Positions 44,301 to 59,300 are shown, counted from the first letter of the stretch. The stretch: 64,000 nt of DNA from Girardinichthys multiradiatus (GCF_021462225.1 NC_061794.1:17935784-17999783), one strand, 5' to 3'. Translations and numbers: made by a program. The notes: a model not told the origin generated them from the letters alone.

Positions 44301-47300
44301 GTCTATTACACCCCCCGCACAGGTTGTAATGTGATTAAATTTAGAAAAGTTGTAGGATATGAATACTATGCAAAAGATGCTAAATAATCCATGGTAAAAT
44401 ACAACAGAGTTTAGCCTTCTCTGGGAGAAATCCATGACATCCATTAATCTCTCTGTATTAATGCAAGTCTTTTATTTTCTAAAACTGAGATCCTGAAACA
44501 CACACACAGCTACACTCAGAGTTTTTTAGTACTGTAATGCAGCAATAACATCTGCCTTAGGAACTCCGATGACTGTATCTCTGTGACTTGTTTGTAAGTT
44601 ATGAGGGAGATCTTTTGAAAGTGTGAACTTCTTCAGTTCTCTTCTTCTGCACCTTCTAGGTAAAACTGGCCAGTTTCTTCAGTTAATAATCTACACTAGC
44701 ATAACATTCCTGACCCTGCAGTGCTTCATGCAGATCCCCTTCAGCTACCTCCCTCCACATGGTAAAAACCTACTTGCCACTTGTCTCTGAACATTTTTAA
44801 AAACTCCATATTTCTTGGAAATGAATCTAAAACACAAGAACAATAACAAAAATAGGCAAACCGATGCATTCCAGACTGATATTAATGACCTTTAGGTGAA
44901 TCTGTTTTCCTATTTTGTGATCTTTTCACTAATTACTTCCTTTTTAACAGTTGCTGGGATCTGGGAAGATTTCCTTTACCACTTAGGAATTGTGAGGTAT
45001 GAAGCACTTCACACTCATAATTTTATAGTGGTTATGTCTTTTATTTTAGATAATTCACATCTGTGAGCTTCATGCACATCCGTGACCAGTTAAATTTTGC
45101 AAATGGATTTATTAAAAAGGGCTAAATAGAGCAGTAAATCTGAGCACTACAACAAATTAACTAAATGAATGTTTCCCACAAAAAAGTCTCTTTTTTTTCC
45201 CTTACTTTTTTGTGCACTGCTGTGTTGCTCCTGCAAGTTGCATTTGATCTGTTCTTGGGAGTGGGGATTTCCAAGTTCAAACTCTTATTAAGGCGTGCAC
45301 TTACATATAATTTTATATTTTGTCCTTTTTTTGTAGATGATTTAATGGTTTATAGTCATGATCTAAGGCAGAAATAAACACACCAACATAATGTACGTGC
45401 AAGCCTCTGTACATGACGGATCATTCGACTTTATGTGAAAGTTATCCTTCTAGCAACGGAGATTAAATTAGTTTGGAACACAGACACTGAAACAAAAAGC
45501 AGGAAGACGGGAAAAGACAAAAATTTTACCGGGTCATCATGTTTTTATGGGACTCATATCTCCAAGGAGTACTTATTGCGTACAGTGCACTTAATGCTTA
45601 CATCAGCTTGAGTTATTGCACTACAGCTTTTATTTCTTATTGACCTTTATTTATAGGTGTTGTCACTCTTGCTCTATTGAGCAAGAGTGACAACACACAT
45701 GCAATATACACAAGGTACGTGGATGCAAACAGCACAGAAGACCAACAAAAAGCAATAAAAATGTGAAACTTTGCAAACTACAAGTCATTCCTGGCTCATG
45801 TAAAAACTAATCGTTAGCTATTGTTTACACACTATTTGTTAAGGCTAGTAGGCATGTTCAAAATACGGTGAATGAAGAGGAAAAACAAAGAGGGGCTCTC
45901 CTTAGCACAATTTTTAGGAGATTTTTGTTTGAACTTGGTTGAATAATTTTTTCAGTATGCCATAAATGCCAGCATTTTTCAAACTCTGACACTTTACCAT
46001 GAATCTAAATGAACTAAAGAATTCAGTTTCATTTAGATTTCATTGTCTATAATCATGCTGTTCTGCCACTTACAAATATTCTGTTGTGAGATAGATTCTT
46101 TAGCCAACTGTTTTTTTACAGTGATGTATTTTTTTCAGATTCAGTTCGGTTGACCCTGCAAACATTGTGCGACTCTTGGCTCCAGATATTGGCCTTTTCT
46201 TCTCCATTCTGTTCTTACTGAGGCTGTGCAGAAAACTCCTTCGCCCTGTGCCCCAAGTCAGCCTCCATGAAAATGGGATCCCTCCTTCAGTACCAGAGGT
46301 GTCAGCAGATCCACATTCCAGCTGCTGAAACATTATGTTTTGTCAATAATGTACAGTTATATCAAAGTACCATGCAGTTATATCAGATTGTTTTTGTTTT
46401 TTGGATCTTGCAGGGTGTGGAAAACTCTGACACAGAATCAGGGGAAGGATATGAGACAGAGGCCTCGTCTTTTGATAGCTCAGACGAGACCACTGTGCCG
46501 GTTCAGTCTGGCCAACCGCAGTTTGTCCAGAAGCTGATAATGTTTGCCGCTGGACTGAGGCTGCTGCTGTCAGCGATCATGAACACAGCGGGAAAAGTGG
46601 TGGTCACTGTGCTGCTGGGGCTTGCAGGTACATTACAGAACTGAGGTGTCCATAGAGACGTATTGTAGCTTTAAATTGTCAGCAGGGTTTGAACATAAGG
46701 TTTTATTTTAATGTAATGTCTGCCATCAATGTTAATTAGAATTAATTATATCCAGACCAGCAGTTCAAAGGGCAGGGATCAGTTGGCCGTTAGGTGCAAA
46801 ACTGTCAGAAAAATAGACCCTCAACATACAAAACAAGCAGACCTGCATAATGTTTCACTTCCAAACATTCCCATCAACATGACAGAGAAGATGTTGCTGC
46901 CGTCCAGCATGAACAGCGTCTCTGTTCCTCACATCCATAAAAACATGGTCCAATAATTTAATCTGTCAGGGATTTACTGACAAAAAAACTAATGTGGAGG
47001 TTAAAAAGCATTCTTCACTATTTGTCATGTTTCAGGTTAGATAGGGACTCAAATTCATTTAATTTTAAAGACTATTCCACTTGACTTTCTGTTTAACTCA
47101 TAAATATGAGGAAGTGGTAGATAGATTATTTTATTAGATATGCTGTTCGTTTTTGTAAAGATAATAAATTATATAAGCCTTAAAGGAATGAAAAGTTTTG
47201 GAGTACATACAGCTAAAGTCAGACAATTACCCTTTTTTCTCACTGTCTAGGACAGCGTTTTTAGGTCTGATAGGATTACCAAAATTATTTCTATATTCTA

Positions 47301-50300
47301 TGTGTGTGATAATGCAAGAATAATATTATTTATTTTCTTCAAATTCAAAAGTGTATATACACTATAGTTACTCAGGCTTGGAACAGTTTGGGAAAGCTCA
47401 AATGAAGATGTCATGGCATAAGCTTCTAAAAGGTTCATTCACACAATATAGTTAAATGGAGGCACACCTTTGGGGAGACAACACCTCAGGCATACTGCTT
47501 TGCTATGTGACATCATTGAAAAAATTGAAATAAATTAGCCAGGATATCAGGAAGAGAAATGTGGATGTCCACAAGTATGGTTCATTCTTCCAGATACGTG
47601 AAGGTCCTGCAATCATTTGTTCAAATAATGTATAAACACCATGGGAATGTCCAGTTTTCATACTGTCCAGGAAAGAGACCGGTTCTGTGTAACAGAGATA
47701 AAAGTGTTATGGTGTAAAAAGAAGATGCTGGATGGAAGCTGGTAAGATTATTTCATTATCCACAGTGAAATCCACAGGCGGTCTATGAGCCAGACTCAGT
47801 TACACCAGTTCAGGAGGAATGGGCCAACATTCAAGCAAACTGTGGTGAGAAGCTTGTGGAAGGAAATCCAAAACATTTGATCAAAGTCGTACAGTTTAAA
47901 AGCAGTTCCAACCAATGCTAAGGAAATGTGTGTAAAACTCTGAATTTCAAGAAACTAAAAGATATAAAAAGACATTATTGGGATATTTAGCTAATTGTTC
48001 TGGTTATCCCAAATGACACAAAGCAAGAAAGATTAAATCTGATTCACTGTCAGACTCTGATTAAAAAAATGTCATGGACTTTTTTTATACAGTGAGGCTT
48101 TGTCTATTTTTTCTCTTTTCTGTATTAATGTCTTACTGTGTGTCCTACATGTCTGCAGGTATCATACTGCCTTCCCTCACCTCAGGAGTGTACTTCGGAG
48201 TGTTTTTAGGACTGGTATGGTGGTGGATATTCAGTCGGTCCATCAGCATGCTGCTTTTCAGCTGCCTGTGTGTGATGATGGCCATCTTCAGCGGAGGACA
48301 CCTGCTGGCTCTGTACCTCTACCAGCTGCCCCTGTCCCAGCAGCTCGTCCCACCAGATGATGTATATGCAAGGTAAAAATGAGAATGAATAAAAAGATTG
48401 CACAAATACGCCTTTGAGAATAAAATGTGAGGAAAAATGTTTATTTTTCATATGTCAAAAGTGCACCTTTATCACTGTCTACTCATTTAACCTCACCTGT
48501 GTTAACTGGTCATAGAAAAAATACAGAAAGCTCCCAGAGAATACAACAGATTTACTTTTAATGACACAAAACAAAATCATCAGATGTTTTCTAGGTCAGA
48601 AAATAAGGCAAATATCAGATACAATATTTTACCTTAAAAGGTGCATTGTAAACAATTATGACTTTCACAGGAATTCTGCTTAACTAATGATCATCACATG
48701 TGAAGACCTTAATAGCACCTTGGTAAACATGTTTAAAAAGGCGTAAAAGAAATTAATGTTTTATTACAGTAGCAACAATCTCGCGCAAAACATTTAGAAA
48801 GATACAAGCTTTAATTTGTGGAGATTTACTTAATGAGTAAAAACAAGTCCGAATAAGGGCTTTTTACAAAATCCCAGTTTCCTTAAAAAACATTTATGAT
48901 AATGTTAGGACTTGCGAAATGGAGGACCCCGGAATGCAGACAAGCAGGCATCATGACAGTAAGTGAAGAAAGGATTTAAAAAACAAAAAACTCACTCAGA
49001 AGAAGAAGCAGGAACCAAAATAATAAACAGGCAGGCAAGACAGGCAAAAACAGACATGGGTAGGCTGGCAAGACAGGCTTGGCATGACGAACAGGATACA
49101 GATGACATGAACTAAAATGTTTTCGCGATGAATAACTGAACAGGTGTGTATATATGGAGTGTGAACCAGGTGGAGGAAGGAGACAAATTAGCTTGGAGCA
49201 GGTGAACCAAATAAAGATAATTGAAAGACAGAACAAAACGTGGCTGGAGGAAAACAGAGACTCTTGAATACAAACTAACAGAAACTAGAAAAACATGAAA
49301 CTAAAGCATAACCAGATCCAAAAACCAAACTTGACAAAACATGAACTAGAAGACAAAAACTAAAGCATGACCAGGAAAATAATAAACAGAAGCATGATTC
49401 AAAAACTGTGAGAAACAAATAAGGAAAAAACAGAAACTAAACAACCCCAAATCATAACAGATAAGACAGCATTAAGTCTTCTATAACATTTACAAGGTTG
49501 GAGCAGAGGGAGGATCATTGATTAGTGTTGGATGGTTGGACAGAAAATGCACTTTTATGGCTTCACTCTGAGTTAGCAGGCATGTAGATAAAAAATAATG
49601 TGTCTAATGGATATCACGGATCTGATGACCCTAAGATGCCTCTCTGTGATCCAGCTCTCAAATAGTTTTTTAAGCTCCTGCATCTTCCTTATTTTACACT
49701 GTGGCAAGATGAACTTGGGAGCTCATCCACCTTTGTTTGTCACTTCCAGTTGTTTAAATTATTGCTCTGACTGTAGATATGGAAAAGTTTGAGCTAGTAG
49801 CTTTTCGATTGTAGGGATTTCCTGATTCTTGACTATCTACACACGTCACCCTTACTTAAATGGCATGTTCTATTGTCTTTCGGGTTTTGAAGAATGGCTA
49901 AGAGGAATATATCTGTGTCATACTTATACCAAATGGAAATAAGAAGTTATACCTTACTGATTAAACGTTTCTTGACACTGATAAAAAAGACTTAAATTAC
50001 AAAAATGCCCTAATTGCCTATATCTTACAGAAGGGTGCCAACATTTGACTGCTGGTTATTTGGTAAAAATAATCATTTCCAACATGGAAGTTTTTGTCCT
50101 ACCAGAAAAATGCACTGACATTAAAGGCTGTTCATTGTGAGTTTACACCAGATGAAATACTATATTTGTCAGGACCTCCAGGAACTGTAAATCCAGGCAA
50201 GTTCTCCCTGATGTCAGAACTCACAGTGAGGGGTTCTAAAAGGTCCATCTCACTGCAGGCCTTTTTTAGCATGTAAAATGTTCAGGTTTATGGAAGAACA

Positions 50301-53300
50301 ATTACAAAAAGACTGAATGAACGAGTATGTTTAGTTTTGAAGGGCTGTCAGAAGAAAGTCTGTTCATTCTCAGAAGAACATGGATGCACAATGTATGTTT
50401 GCAAAAGTCTATCTAATTTGAATTTCCGGTATACAGGTCCTTCTCAAAATATTAGCATATTGTGATAAGGTTCATTATTTTCCATAATGTCATGATGAAA
50501 ATTTAACATTCATATATTTTAGATTCATTGCACACTAACTGAAATATTTTAGGTCTTTTATTGTCTTAATACGGATGATTTTGGCATACAGCTCATGAAA
50601 ACCCAAAATTCCTATCTCACAAAATTAGCATATCATTAAAAGGGTCTCTAAACGAGCTATGAACCTAATCATCTGAATCAACGAGTTAACTCTAAACACC
50701 TGCAAAAGATTCCTGAGGCATTTAAAACTCCCAGCCTGGTTCATCACTCAAAACCCCAATCATGGGTAAGACTGCCGACCTGACTGCTGTCCAGAAGGCC
50801 ACTATTGACACCCTCAAGCAAGAGGGTAAGACACAGAAAGAAATTTCTGAACGAATAGGCTGTTCCCAGAGTGCTGTATCAAGGCACTTCAGTGGGAAGT
50901 CTGTGGGAAGGAAAAAGTGTGGCAGAAAACGCTGCACAACCAGAAGAGGTGACCGGACCCTGAGGAAGATTGTGGAGAAGGGCCGATTCCAGACCTTGGG
51001 GGACCTGCGGAAGCAGTGCACTGAGTCTGGAGTAGAAACATCCAGAGCCACCGTGCACAGGCGTGTGCAGGAAATGGGCTACAGGTGCCGCATTCCCCAG
51101 GTCAAGCCACTTTTGAACCAGAAACAGCGGCAGAAGCGCCTGACCTGGGCTACAGAGAAGCAGCAATGGACTGTTGCTCAGTGGTCCAAAGTACTTTTTT
51201 CGGATGAAAGCAAATTCGGCATGTCATTCGGAAATCAAGGTGCCAGAGTCTGGAGGAAGACTGGGGAGAAGGAAATGCCAAAATGCCAGAAGTCCAGTGT
51301 CAAGTACCCACAGTCAGTGATGGTCTGGGGTGCCGTGTCAGCTGCTGGTGTTGGTCCACTGTGTTTTATCAAGGGCAGGATCAATGCAGCTAGCTATCAG
51401 GAGATTTTGGAGCACTTCATGCTTCCATCTGCTGAAAAGCTTTATGGAGATGAAGATTTCATTTTTCATCACGACCTGGCACCTGCTCACAGTGCCAAAA
51501 CCACTGGTAAATGGTTTACTGACCATGGTATCACTGTGCTCAATTGGCCTGCCAACTCTCCTGACCTGAACCCCATAGAGAATCTGTGGGATATTGTGAA
51601 GAGAACGTTGAGAGACTCAAGACCCAACACTCTGGATGAGCTAAAGGCCGCTATTGAAGCATCCTGGGCCTCCATAAGACCTCAGCAGTGCCACAGGCTG
51701 ATTGCCTCCATGCCACGCCGCATTGAAGCAGTCATTTCTGCAAAAGGATTCCCGACCAAGTATTGAGTGCATAACTGTACATGATTATTTGGAGGTTGAC
51801 GTTTTTTGTATTAAAAACACTTTTCTTTTATTGGTCGGATTAAATATGCTAATTTTGTGAGATAGGAATTTTGGGTTTTCATGAGCTGTATGCCAAAATC
51901 ATCCGTATTAAGACAATAAAATACCTGAAATATTTCAGTTAGTGTGCAATGAATCTAAAATATATGAATGTTAAATTTTCATCATTACATTATGGAAAAT
52001 AATGAACTTTATCACAATATGCTAATATTTTGAGAAGGACCTGTAGGTTCCTTTAACATAAACCTCAAAAAGCTGAAGAAGAAAAGTCGTAGCTAAAGAT
52101 TGTTCTAAAAGCTGTTAAATTATAAGGTGCTTTTATGTCCTTGCATATTTTATGCTGTGTTGAGGTATTTTTAAATAAATCATAACATGGCATAATATCT
52201 GAGGTTGTTTTACTTCATTTTAATGCCTTATTAAAAAACAATTTCTTTATCAACAATTTCTCTATTGAAAGAGAAAATGAACCTTTTACAACTGTATTTG
52301 TTTTATTAATCCACACTTTTTTTCAACCTGTTTTTAGTCATCCCCTTTAAAAATACTCACCATGTGTCATTTTTTTTTATCTTTTGCAAATTCCTTCATG
52401 TTGAACAAGTTACAAGACATCCCAATTCTTTAACTTCATTTTCCTTTTCTTCATCTTGTCATTCTTCCATCTCTGTCCAGGTTGTTTGGGATGACGGGAA
52501 TGATCCAAATCAATAGTTCACAGCCCCACAGTCTCGGTCTGCATCCACAAGTCTGCTGGCCTGACTTTGTCAACCCCTTGGTTCTTCTGCTTCTCTACTT
52601 CACGCTGGTGGCTCTTCTGCACAAATGGGTCCACATCACAGAGGAGGTATGTGAGAGTGTGAGGGGAAAGTGTGGTTAAGTCTTTCCAGGTTGATGCATG
52701 CACGGACTAGAACTCATTTGTGATATATTGCTACATGTGTTGCTGCTTTTAAAGCATCAGACTCTTACCTCTGCTGTTCACCTTCATTGTTGCTTATCCA
52801 CAATGTAACCCATTGAGTATTGCTTTTCTATCACTACCGGTTGATAAACAGTATTTACATTATATCCACAGTTGGGCTTTTAATAGCTGCTTTTCTTGTC
52901 AGGATATTGCTGATGTTGACAAATCTGAGAGTCCATTAGAAACCCCTGAAGCTCCTCCAAGCTTTTCCAGGGTCATCTACATCACAGGAGATAAACAAGA
53001 GGTGACATGCACACATAATTATTTTTTGTTGAAAACCAAATCAGCTATTCAGCATCTAATGGTAATTGTTTTTTATAGAAATATCTGTGGGACAGGATTA
53101 TGCTTACATAGCCAACATGTCACCATTGTAAGTCACAAATATCTGTCTTTTAGCTCTTAAGCAGCACAGATGAAGAAACCTATCTTCCTGATGAGGTAAA
53201 CTGTTCTATTATGTGTAAACTATATACACTATTTTGCCAAAGGTTTTGGGAGGTTTGCCCTCACACACACGTGATCTGTACTGGCCTAGTATTCCTTGTA

Positions 53301-56300
53301 CAAAGGCTTTAATACGGAGTTAGCCCATCCTTTGTAGGTACAAGAGCTTTAACTCTACTTTAACTCTACTGGAAGTATTTTCCACAAGCCTTAGGAGTAT
53401 TTGTGAGGTCAGACACGAATGTTGGGAAATTAAGCCTGCCTATATCGGTTCTAGCCTAATTCATCCCACAGGTGTTATATTAAGTTGAGGTCAAGATTGT
53501 CCAATCATATTGAAACTAGAAGAGGCCATTCTAGGTGAACCAAACTGTTCTCATATATTCAGAAACATGAAATTGTCCAAAATGTCTTGGTAAGCAGCAT
53601 GAAGAGTTCCTTTCACTGCAGCCGGGGGGGGGGGAACAACCCCATATCATAATGCTCCCACCACCAATCTTTAATCTTGACACAATACAGCCAGCAAGTA
53701 TTATTCTCCCAGCAATTGTAAAATCCAGATCTAGTGAATTTCCAGACAGAGGAATTTCAATTGTCACTCCAAAGTTTCTACAGCTGTAGAGTCCAGGAGG
53801 GACTCAGTTGAAGATGTGATTCTTGGATTCTTTAGCTAATCTAAAGTCCACACAAAGTTTTGAGATCTGTAGCTATTGACTCTGCAGGTTGGTGGCTTCT
53901 TCACACTTTAAACTGTCATACCTGTGATTTCTGTGGCCAGGTGACTGTGGTCCCCAACTGCTTTCTACTTTTTGATACCAATGACATTGATTGTGGAGTG
54001 TTTAGTGGCAAGAGCATTTCACACATGGGCTCATTGTACAGATGACATCCAATCACCGTCACAATAGTAGACATTGGCAAAAATTAATTCTATCATTAGG
54101 AGGGCTGTCTCAATATATTTACCATTATGTACTGACTGATTATTTCACACAGTTGTCTGAAAAGCCTGTATTCATCTCAGGTTTTTATTTGTCTCACAGG
54201 AACATTGTGAAGTAAAATGTGCTTTTTTCCTTTCAGCAGATGGTCTTGATGACTAGAGGTTCCTGGCAGAATGTCCACAGCAACAGCCTTGGGTGTCTGT
54301 TGGAGGGAGCTGGGTACACAAACTGTTACACTCCATCTCTACATGAAGAAAAAGACTGTCCTTCACTTGGTAATCACAGCTCTAAATAGAAGGACACATT
54401 CAAGACTGTGCAAAATTAAAAAGTCTGGAATCATGTCTTGATTCTTCAGATGTGCCTGACTATCATGTAACTGTTTAATGTGGTATCACAGGGTAACATT
54501 CTCTCAGACTCTGAAGGTATTTTAAAGATTTATTAAACTTTGGCTGATAGTTCTCTCATTTTAAGATGAGTATCTAAACATTTTGTTTGTTGAGACCCTT
54601 AACTCTGGCCTATGCATCAGTCATATTAAAAAGGGTCCTAGCCTGAGGGAATAAAGCTATGTGCTCAGATTTTCTTTAATGTTTCCTTGTTTTGCTTCTC
54701 TCTCTCTCATGTCAGAGGCAGAAAGTGAGGTAGAAATGGAGGATAGGAGTGAAGAGGTCCCTAGGAGTCTGACGGAGACCTTGCCTCCCCCCTTAGGCCC
54801 CAGTGGCCTGGTTATCTTTGGGCGTCTGCTGCAGAAACATAGCTACGTTTGTGCCCTCATCATCATGATGGTAAAGTACAATCAGCTATTCAAAATTCAC
54901 ATTTCAATGATATATCACTAATATTGGTCAACAGCAGAGGAGAAGTAGACAAACTACTCCACCACCAGAATCAATGACATAGAACAGAAAACACAAAACA
55001 AATTATGTTTGCTCAGGTACTAGCAAGTATATTAACCTAAAAAACAGATTACTTGATAATTAACAATAGTTGAATTCTTCATTTTTGAATTTCATTGCGG
55101 GTAACTGATCATATTATAGCAAATAGGAAACATAACAGCAGTGTGACAAAATAAGGTTCAATTTAAAATCAAGGCAAGCCAGAAATACAACTTTTAAGCA
55201 ACTAGGATTCTCATTTTGGTCCTTTTGATGGATTAATAAGTTTTAACTAATAGTCTAGACTACATGCAACAATATTTTGAGTCATTGATTTAATGGGAAT
55301 ATTCCCACATTAAAAAATAACTATTTTTCAGAAAAATTCCCTGTGCCACAATGTTTGCACCTTTAGGACATTCTAATTAAAACAATTTAACAGAAGGTGT
55401 TTTATAATTCATACTTTGCTTTTCCAGTTGATAAAAGTGCACTTTTAATTAGTGCACTTTCAATTAGTTATCTATGATTTGCAGTGGAATTTGCCAATTG
55501 TCTTTGTGCTAACTACTGGTAGAGATACAACCAATAATGTATGTACCAATATATTTCTTTCCGTTTTATGCATTCAAACACTAAAGGAACATGCTCACAA
55601 ATAGAAGTTGTATAGTACTTTGATGTAATACAAACCTGAGGTAAATCTGAGAAAACTGTAATAATGTCAGACAATCTAATTAATTTCTATCTAGGTATGG
55701 AGTATAACTTACAACAACTGGCTTACTTTTGCCCTGCTGGTGTGGTCCTGCTTTATCTGGATGATGCGGGACCGCCGGCGTTACGCCATGATGTCTGCCC
55801 CATTCCTTGCCATCTATGGCTCTGTCCTGGTGGTGCTGGGCTTCCTGAGCGGGCTGCGTCTCAGCCGAGCCGAGCTGTATCCTGGGCTGCCCCCAGCAGT
55901 GATAGTGGACTTTGATCTAAACAGCTACCACCCTGCACCTTGTATCCACCTGGGAGCCAAGGTGAGTTATGACTGGACAGTAAGAAACAAGTACAGACAT
56001 ATTTTCTTTTTCTTCAACTAAAAACAAAAACATCTCACACCTGACTTTGTAGATATTAGTAATTGCATAATTGTCTTCTCAAACATAAAGCTGTTATTTC
56101 CAAAACAGGGTTTAGACCATTGTAATTGAAGGCAGGGTTTTACTACAAGGAGCTGATTTGAGGTAGGTTTGTAGCAGTTTGACTGCATGTTTCTCAGTGT
56201 GCAGGAGAAAAATGAATGAAGTTTTATATTTTATTACATAACAATCACAGACTTCAATATATGTTAATGATATTTAAGTGATAGGCTACACAAAGAGGTG

Positions 56301-59300
56301 TATAAAAATGAAGTGGAAGGAAGAACATACATGGTTTTAATATTCTTTACAAATAAAAATCTAAAACGTGTGGCATGCTTTTGTATTCAGCCCTCCTTAT
56401 ACTGATAACACAAAATAAAATCCAGTGCGATCAACTGCCTTCAGCAAGTCACCTAATTTTCAAATTGAGTCCACCTGTGTGTAATCAAACGTTTGTGTAC
56501 CTTACATAGAGCTGTTCTGTGAAGGCTTCAGAGGTTTGTTAGAAAACATTAGTGAACAAACAGCATCATGAAGACCGAAGACAACCAAGGACAGGTCAGG
56601 GGGAAAGCTGATGAAAAGTTCAAAGCAGATTTAGTTTATAATATCCTGTGCCTCGAGCAGCTCACAAAGCAGTGTTCCAGCATCCAGAAATTAAAAATGA
56701 ATGGCAAACATACTTTTTTTGCAGTTTTTGATGCGTGGTCAGACAAGAAGAAAACAATTTTAGTTTTTGGCCAAGATAAACACTGTGTCCCAGAAAACAT
56801 TGCACAGGAAACCTGTATTCCCTCTGTGAAAACATTGTCACATTAGCATCATCCTGTTGGATACCATACAATCAGTACATCAGTCACCATCAGCAGGCAA
56901 GGTGCGTGAAGTGTCTTGTCCAAGAACACAACAACTGAGATGGATGGTGTGGAGGTTTGAACCGGCAACCCATCAGTTACAGGACAGACTTCTACCACCT
57001 GAGCCACAGTCTTTGTATCATAAGTCTTGGTATCATAAGAAGAGTAGATGTATTATTGTCTTTCTACACAATGATGCGCTGCATTCCATTGGTGTGTCAC
57101 ATAAATTCTAATAATACATTTTTTAGTGTAACATGGAAAAGTTCAAGGGTTATAAATACTTTGGCAAATTACTGGATGCCTTTCCAAACATCTTTTGGCA
57201 CAACATCAGAATCTAAATAAAGGTTAGGTCTATTAAAAACCACAAAACGTTTTCAGTTTCAACAGATCATTTATTGTGGTTTTACTTATTACCTTCATAT
57301 TCGATCAGTTTTCTCTATATTATACAGACCGGTCCAACATTTTTGTAAATTTATTTGTAGTAAACGAGAAACACAGAAACAAAATTGTGAAAAATGTATC
57401 TAATGTGTTGACAACAACCTAATGTGATAGTAATACTTGAGCTAAGTTAATTTAGCGTACACCTTTCTTTACCCAAACATTTTGTCCAACTATCTGTGAC
57501 ATGTAGTGACAGGTTGGTCCTACTCTCACAGCTTTTCTGCCTTAGATTAAGACGAGTCAGTATACAAGCCACTTGTTTAAGAAATATCTGAGAAGTATCA
57601 AAAACAGCCAATAAATCTTGGATTTCTGCTCATGCTTTACTGTTTGCACCTTCTGCAGGTCTTCTACACCTTCAACTTCTGGGTGATGTTTCGCCAGCAG
57701 CTGAAGGAAAGAAAGGAGGAACAGAGCATGAAGAAGGAATCTCTAGAAGAAATCATTGTCATGCCACGTAAATAAATTTGAATTACAGTTTTTTTTCACA
57801 GAAATTAGACAGAAACTGTAAACGTTTAGACTTACACACATACTCCTCACATCATTCTGTTTAGTTAGGTGTGGTCCTCACAAATAGTTGATCCCTTTTC
57901 TTTTCTACACTCCTTTTTCCTTTTACTTCCTCATTGGTTTTCTTAATGCCAGCGGAGGAAAGTCAGCCATCACCTCTGGTAGCGATGCTGATCTCCGGTG
58001 TCAAAGGGATTCTGGTCAAATACTGGATCCTGTTTTGCTGCTCCATGTTCTTCATAGTAAGCTTCTCTGGAAAGGTGCATAATTAATTCATTAATATATG
58101 AAAGTTCAGTTAGTCATGTTCTGATAGAACATGCTAATTATTGTCTTAATACATTTTTGATTTGGTCTTTGTGTTACTATTATATGTTAATAAATTGCAT
58201 TTACCGTGACATTGGCAACCAAACACTTAAATAAATGAGAACAGGAAACAGTATATATAGTGTATGCTTGTAATGTTGTTTTACTTCATAATCTTGGGAA
58301 ACTGAAATAATAGTGGGAGAGTAGAAAATAAATGACCAACATATATATTTTCAGTCAGACTTACTAAATTATCTTTCATTTGTTTAGGTGGTTGTATACA
58401 AAATCCTCTACATTGTCCTCTTCCTCCTGTGTGTGGTTCTATACCAGGTGAGTATATATTATTATTTAGTCAATTATTATAAAACAAAAAATCAAATATA
58501 TTAATGTCATAGTTCAGTTTACAAATATAACAGTGCCTTATGTATATCAAAAATATAATTCCTCCTTAAGAGTGAATAACTTAAAAACCTTTGTCTAAAT
58601 AAAACCTACAGGCTTTTTTCAAGTTTGGAATTGAAATGATTTGTTGTTTATTTTACAAAGCAATGCAAAATTGTATAAGCAGGTTTGGTGGTACCCTTAA
58701 AGAGACAAATAATCCTTGCATTATAGTCATGATTCAAACCAAGTGTTAACCATATTAGAATGACAAGCGCTTTCAAGCTTTTCATCAGACATTGAGCTTA
58801 TTCAGAGTGAACTTACCATATATGTTGGCGTGTTGAAAAAAATGTTATGTGGGTCTAAGCAAAGGGGGATTGTCTGAAACATCAAGGCCTGTCACATTTT
58901 GAGCTTAGCGCTCAACAATTGCCCCCTACTTGTCATAGTAATTAAACCTGAAAGTAGGTCTTGCCAAGTCAAGTTTCACTTTCAGTTTCAAACATCCAAC
59001 CTCATGATATAAGTGAATCTTCATCAGCGAAGACAGAGCATTTGCATAGTGTTGCATTAAATTACGTAATATTGCTATATGGTCATTGTTGCGGTGTTTG
59101 AGTAAGACTACATTCTATAGCAGTGGTGCATATGTCCTGCCAGAATTTTAAACAGGGTAGGATTCATAGGTCAGTTACCAACCTCTCAGGAGAAGGCCAG
59201 GGGAAAATGTGACCCCAGGTTGGTCAGACGGATAGCGTAGATGGGGGAAAAGGGGTTTCCTGGAGGCAACCTCACGGCTCAACATCAGAAAACCCAGCCT

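Larger units (their letters stand above)
40134..44659. other. piezo intron 2
   Basis: Holds a Tc1 scrap (about 40535-40620), a (TA)n array, a broken Tc1 (43490-44385) and a (GT)n patch near 43033. Nothing is recognised in 41420-43480. Confidence 0.5.
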
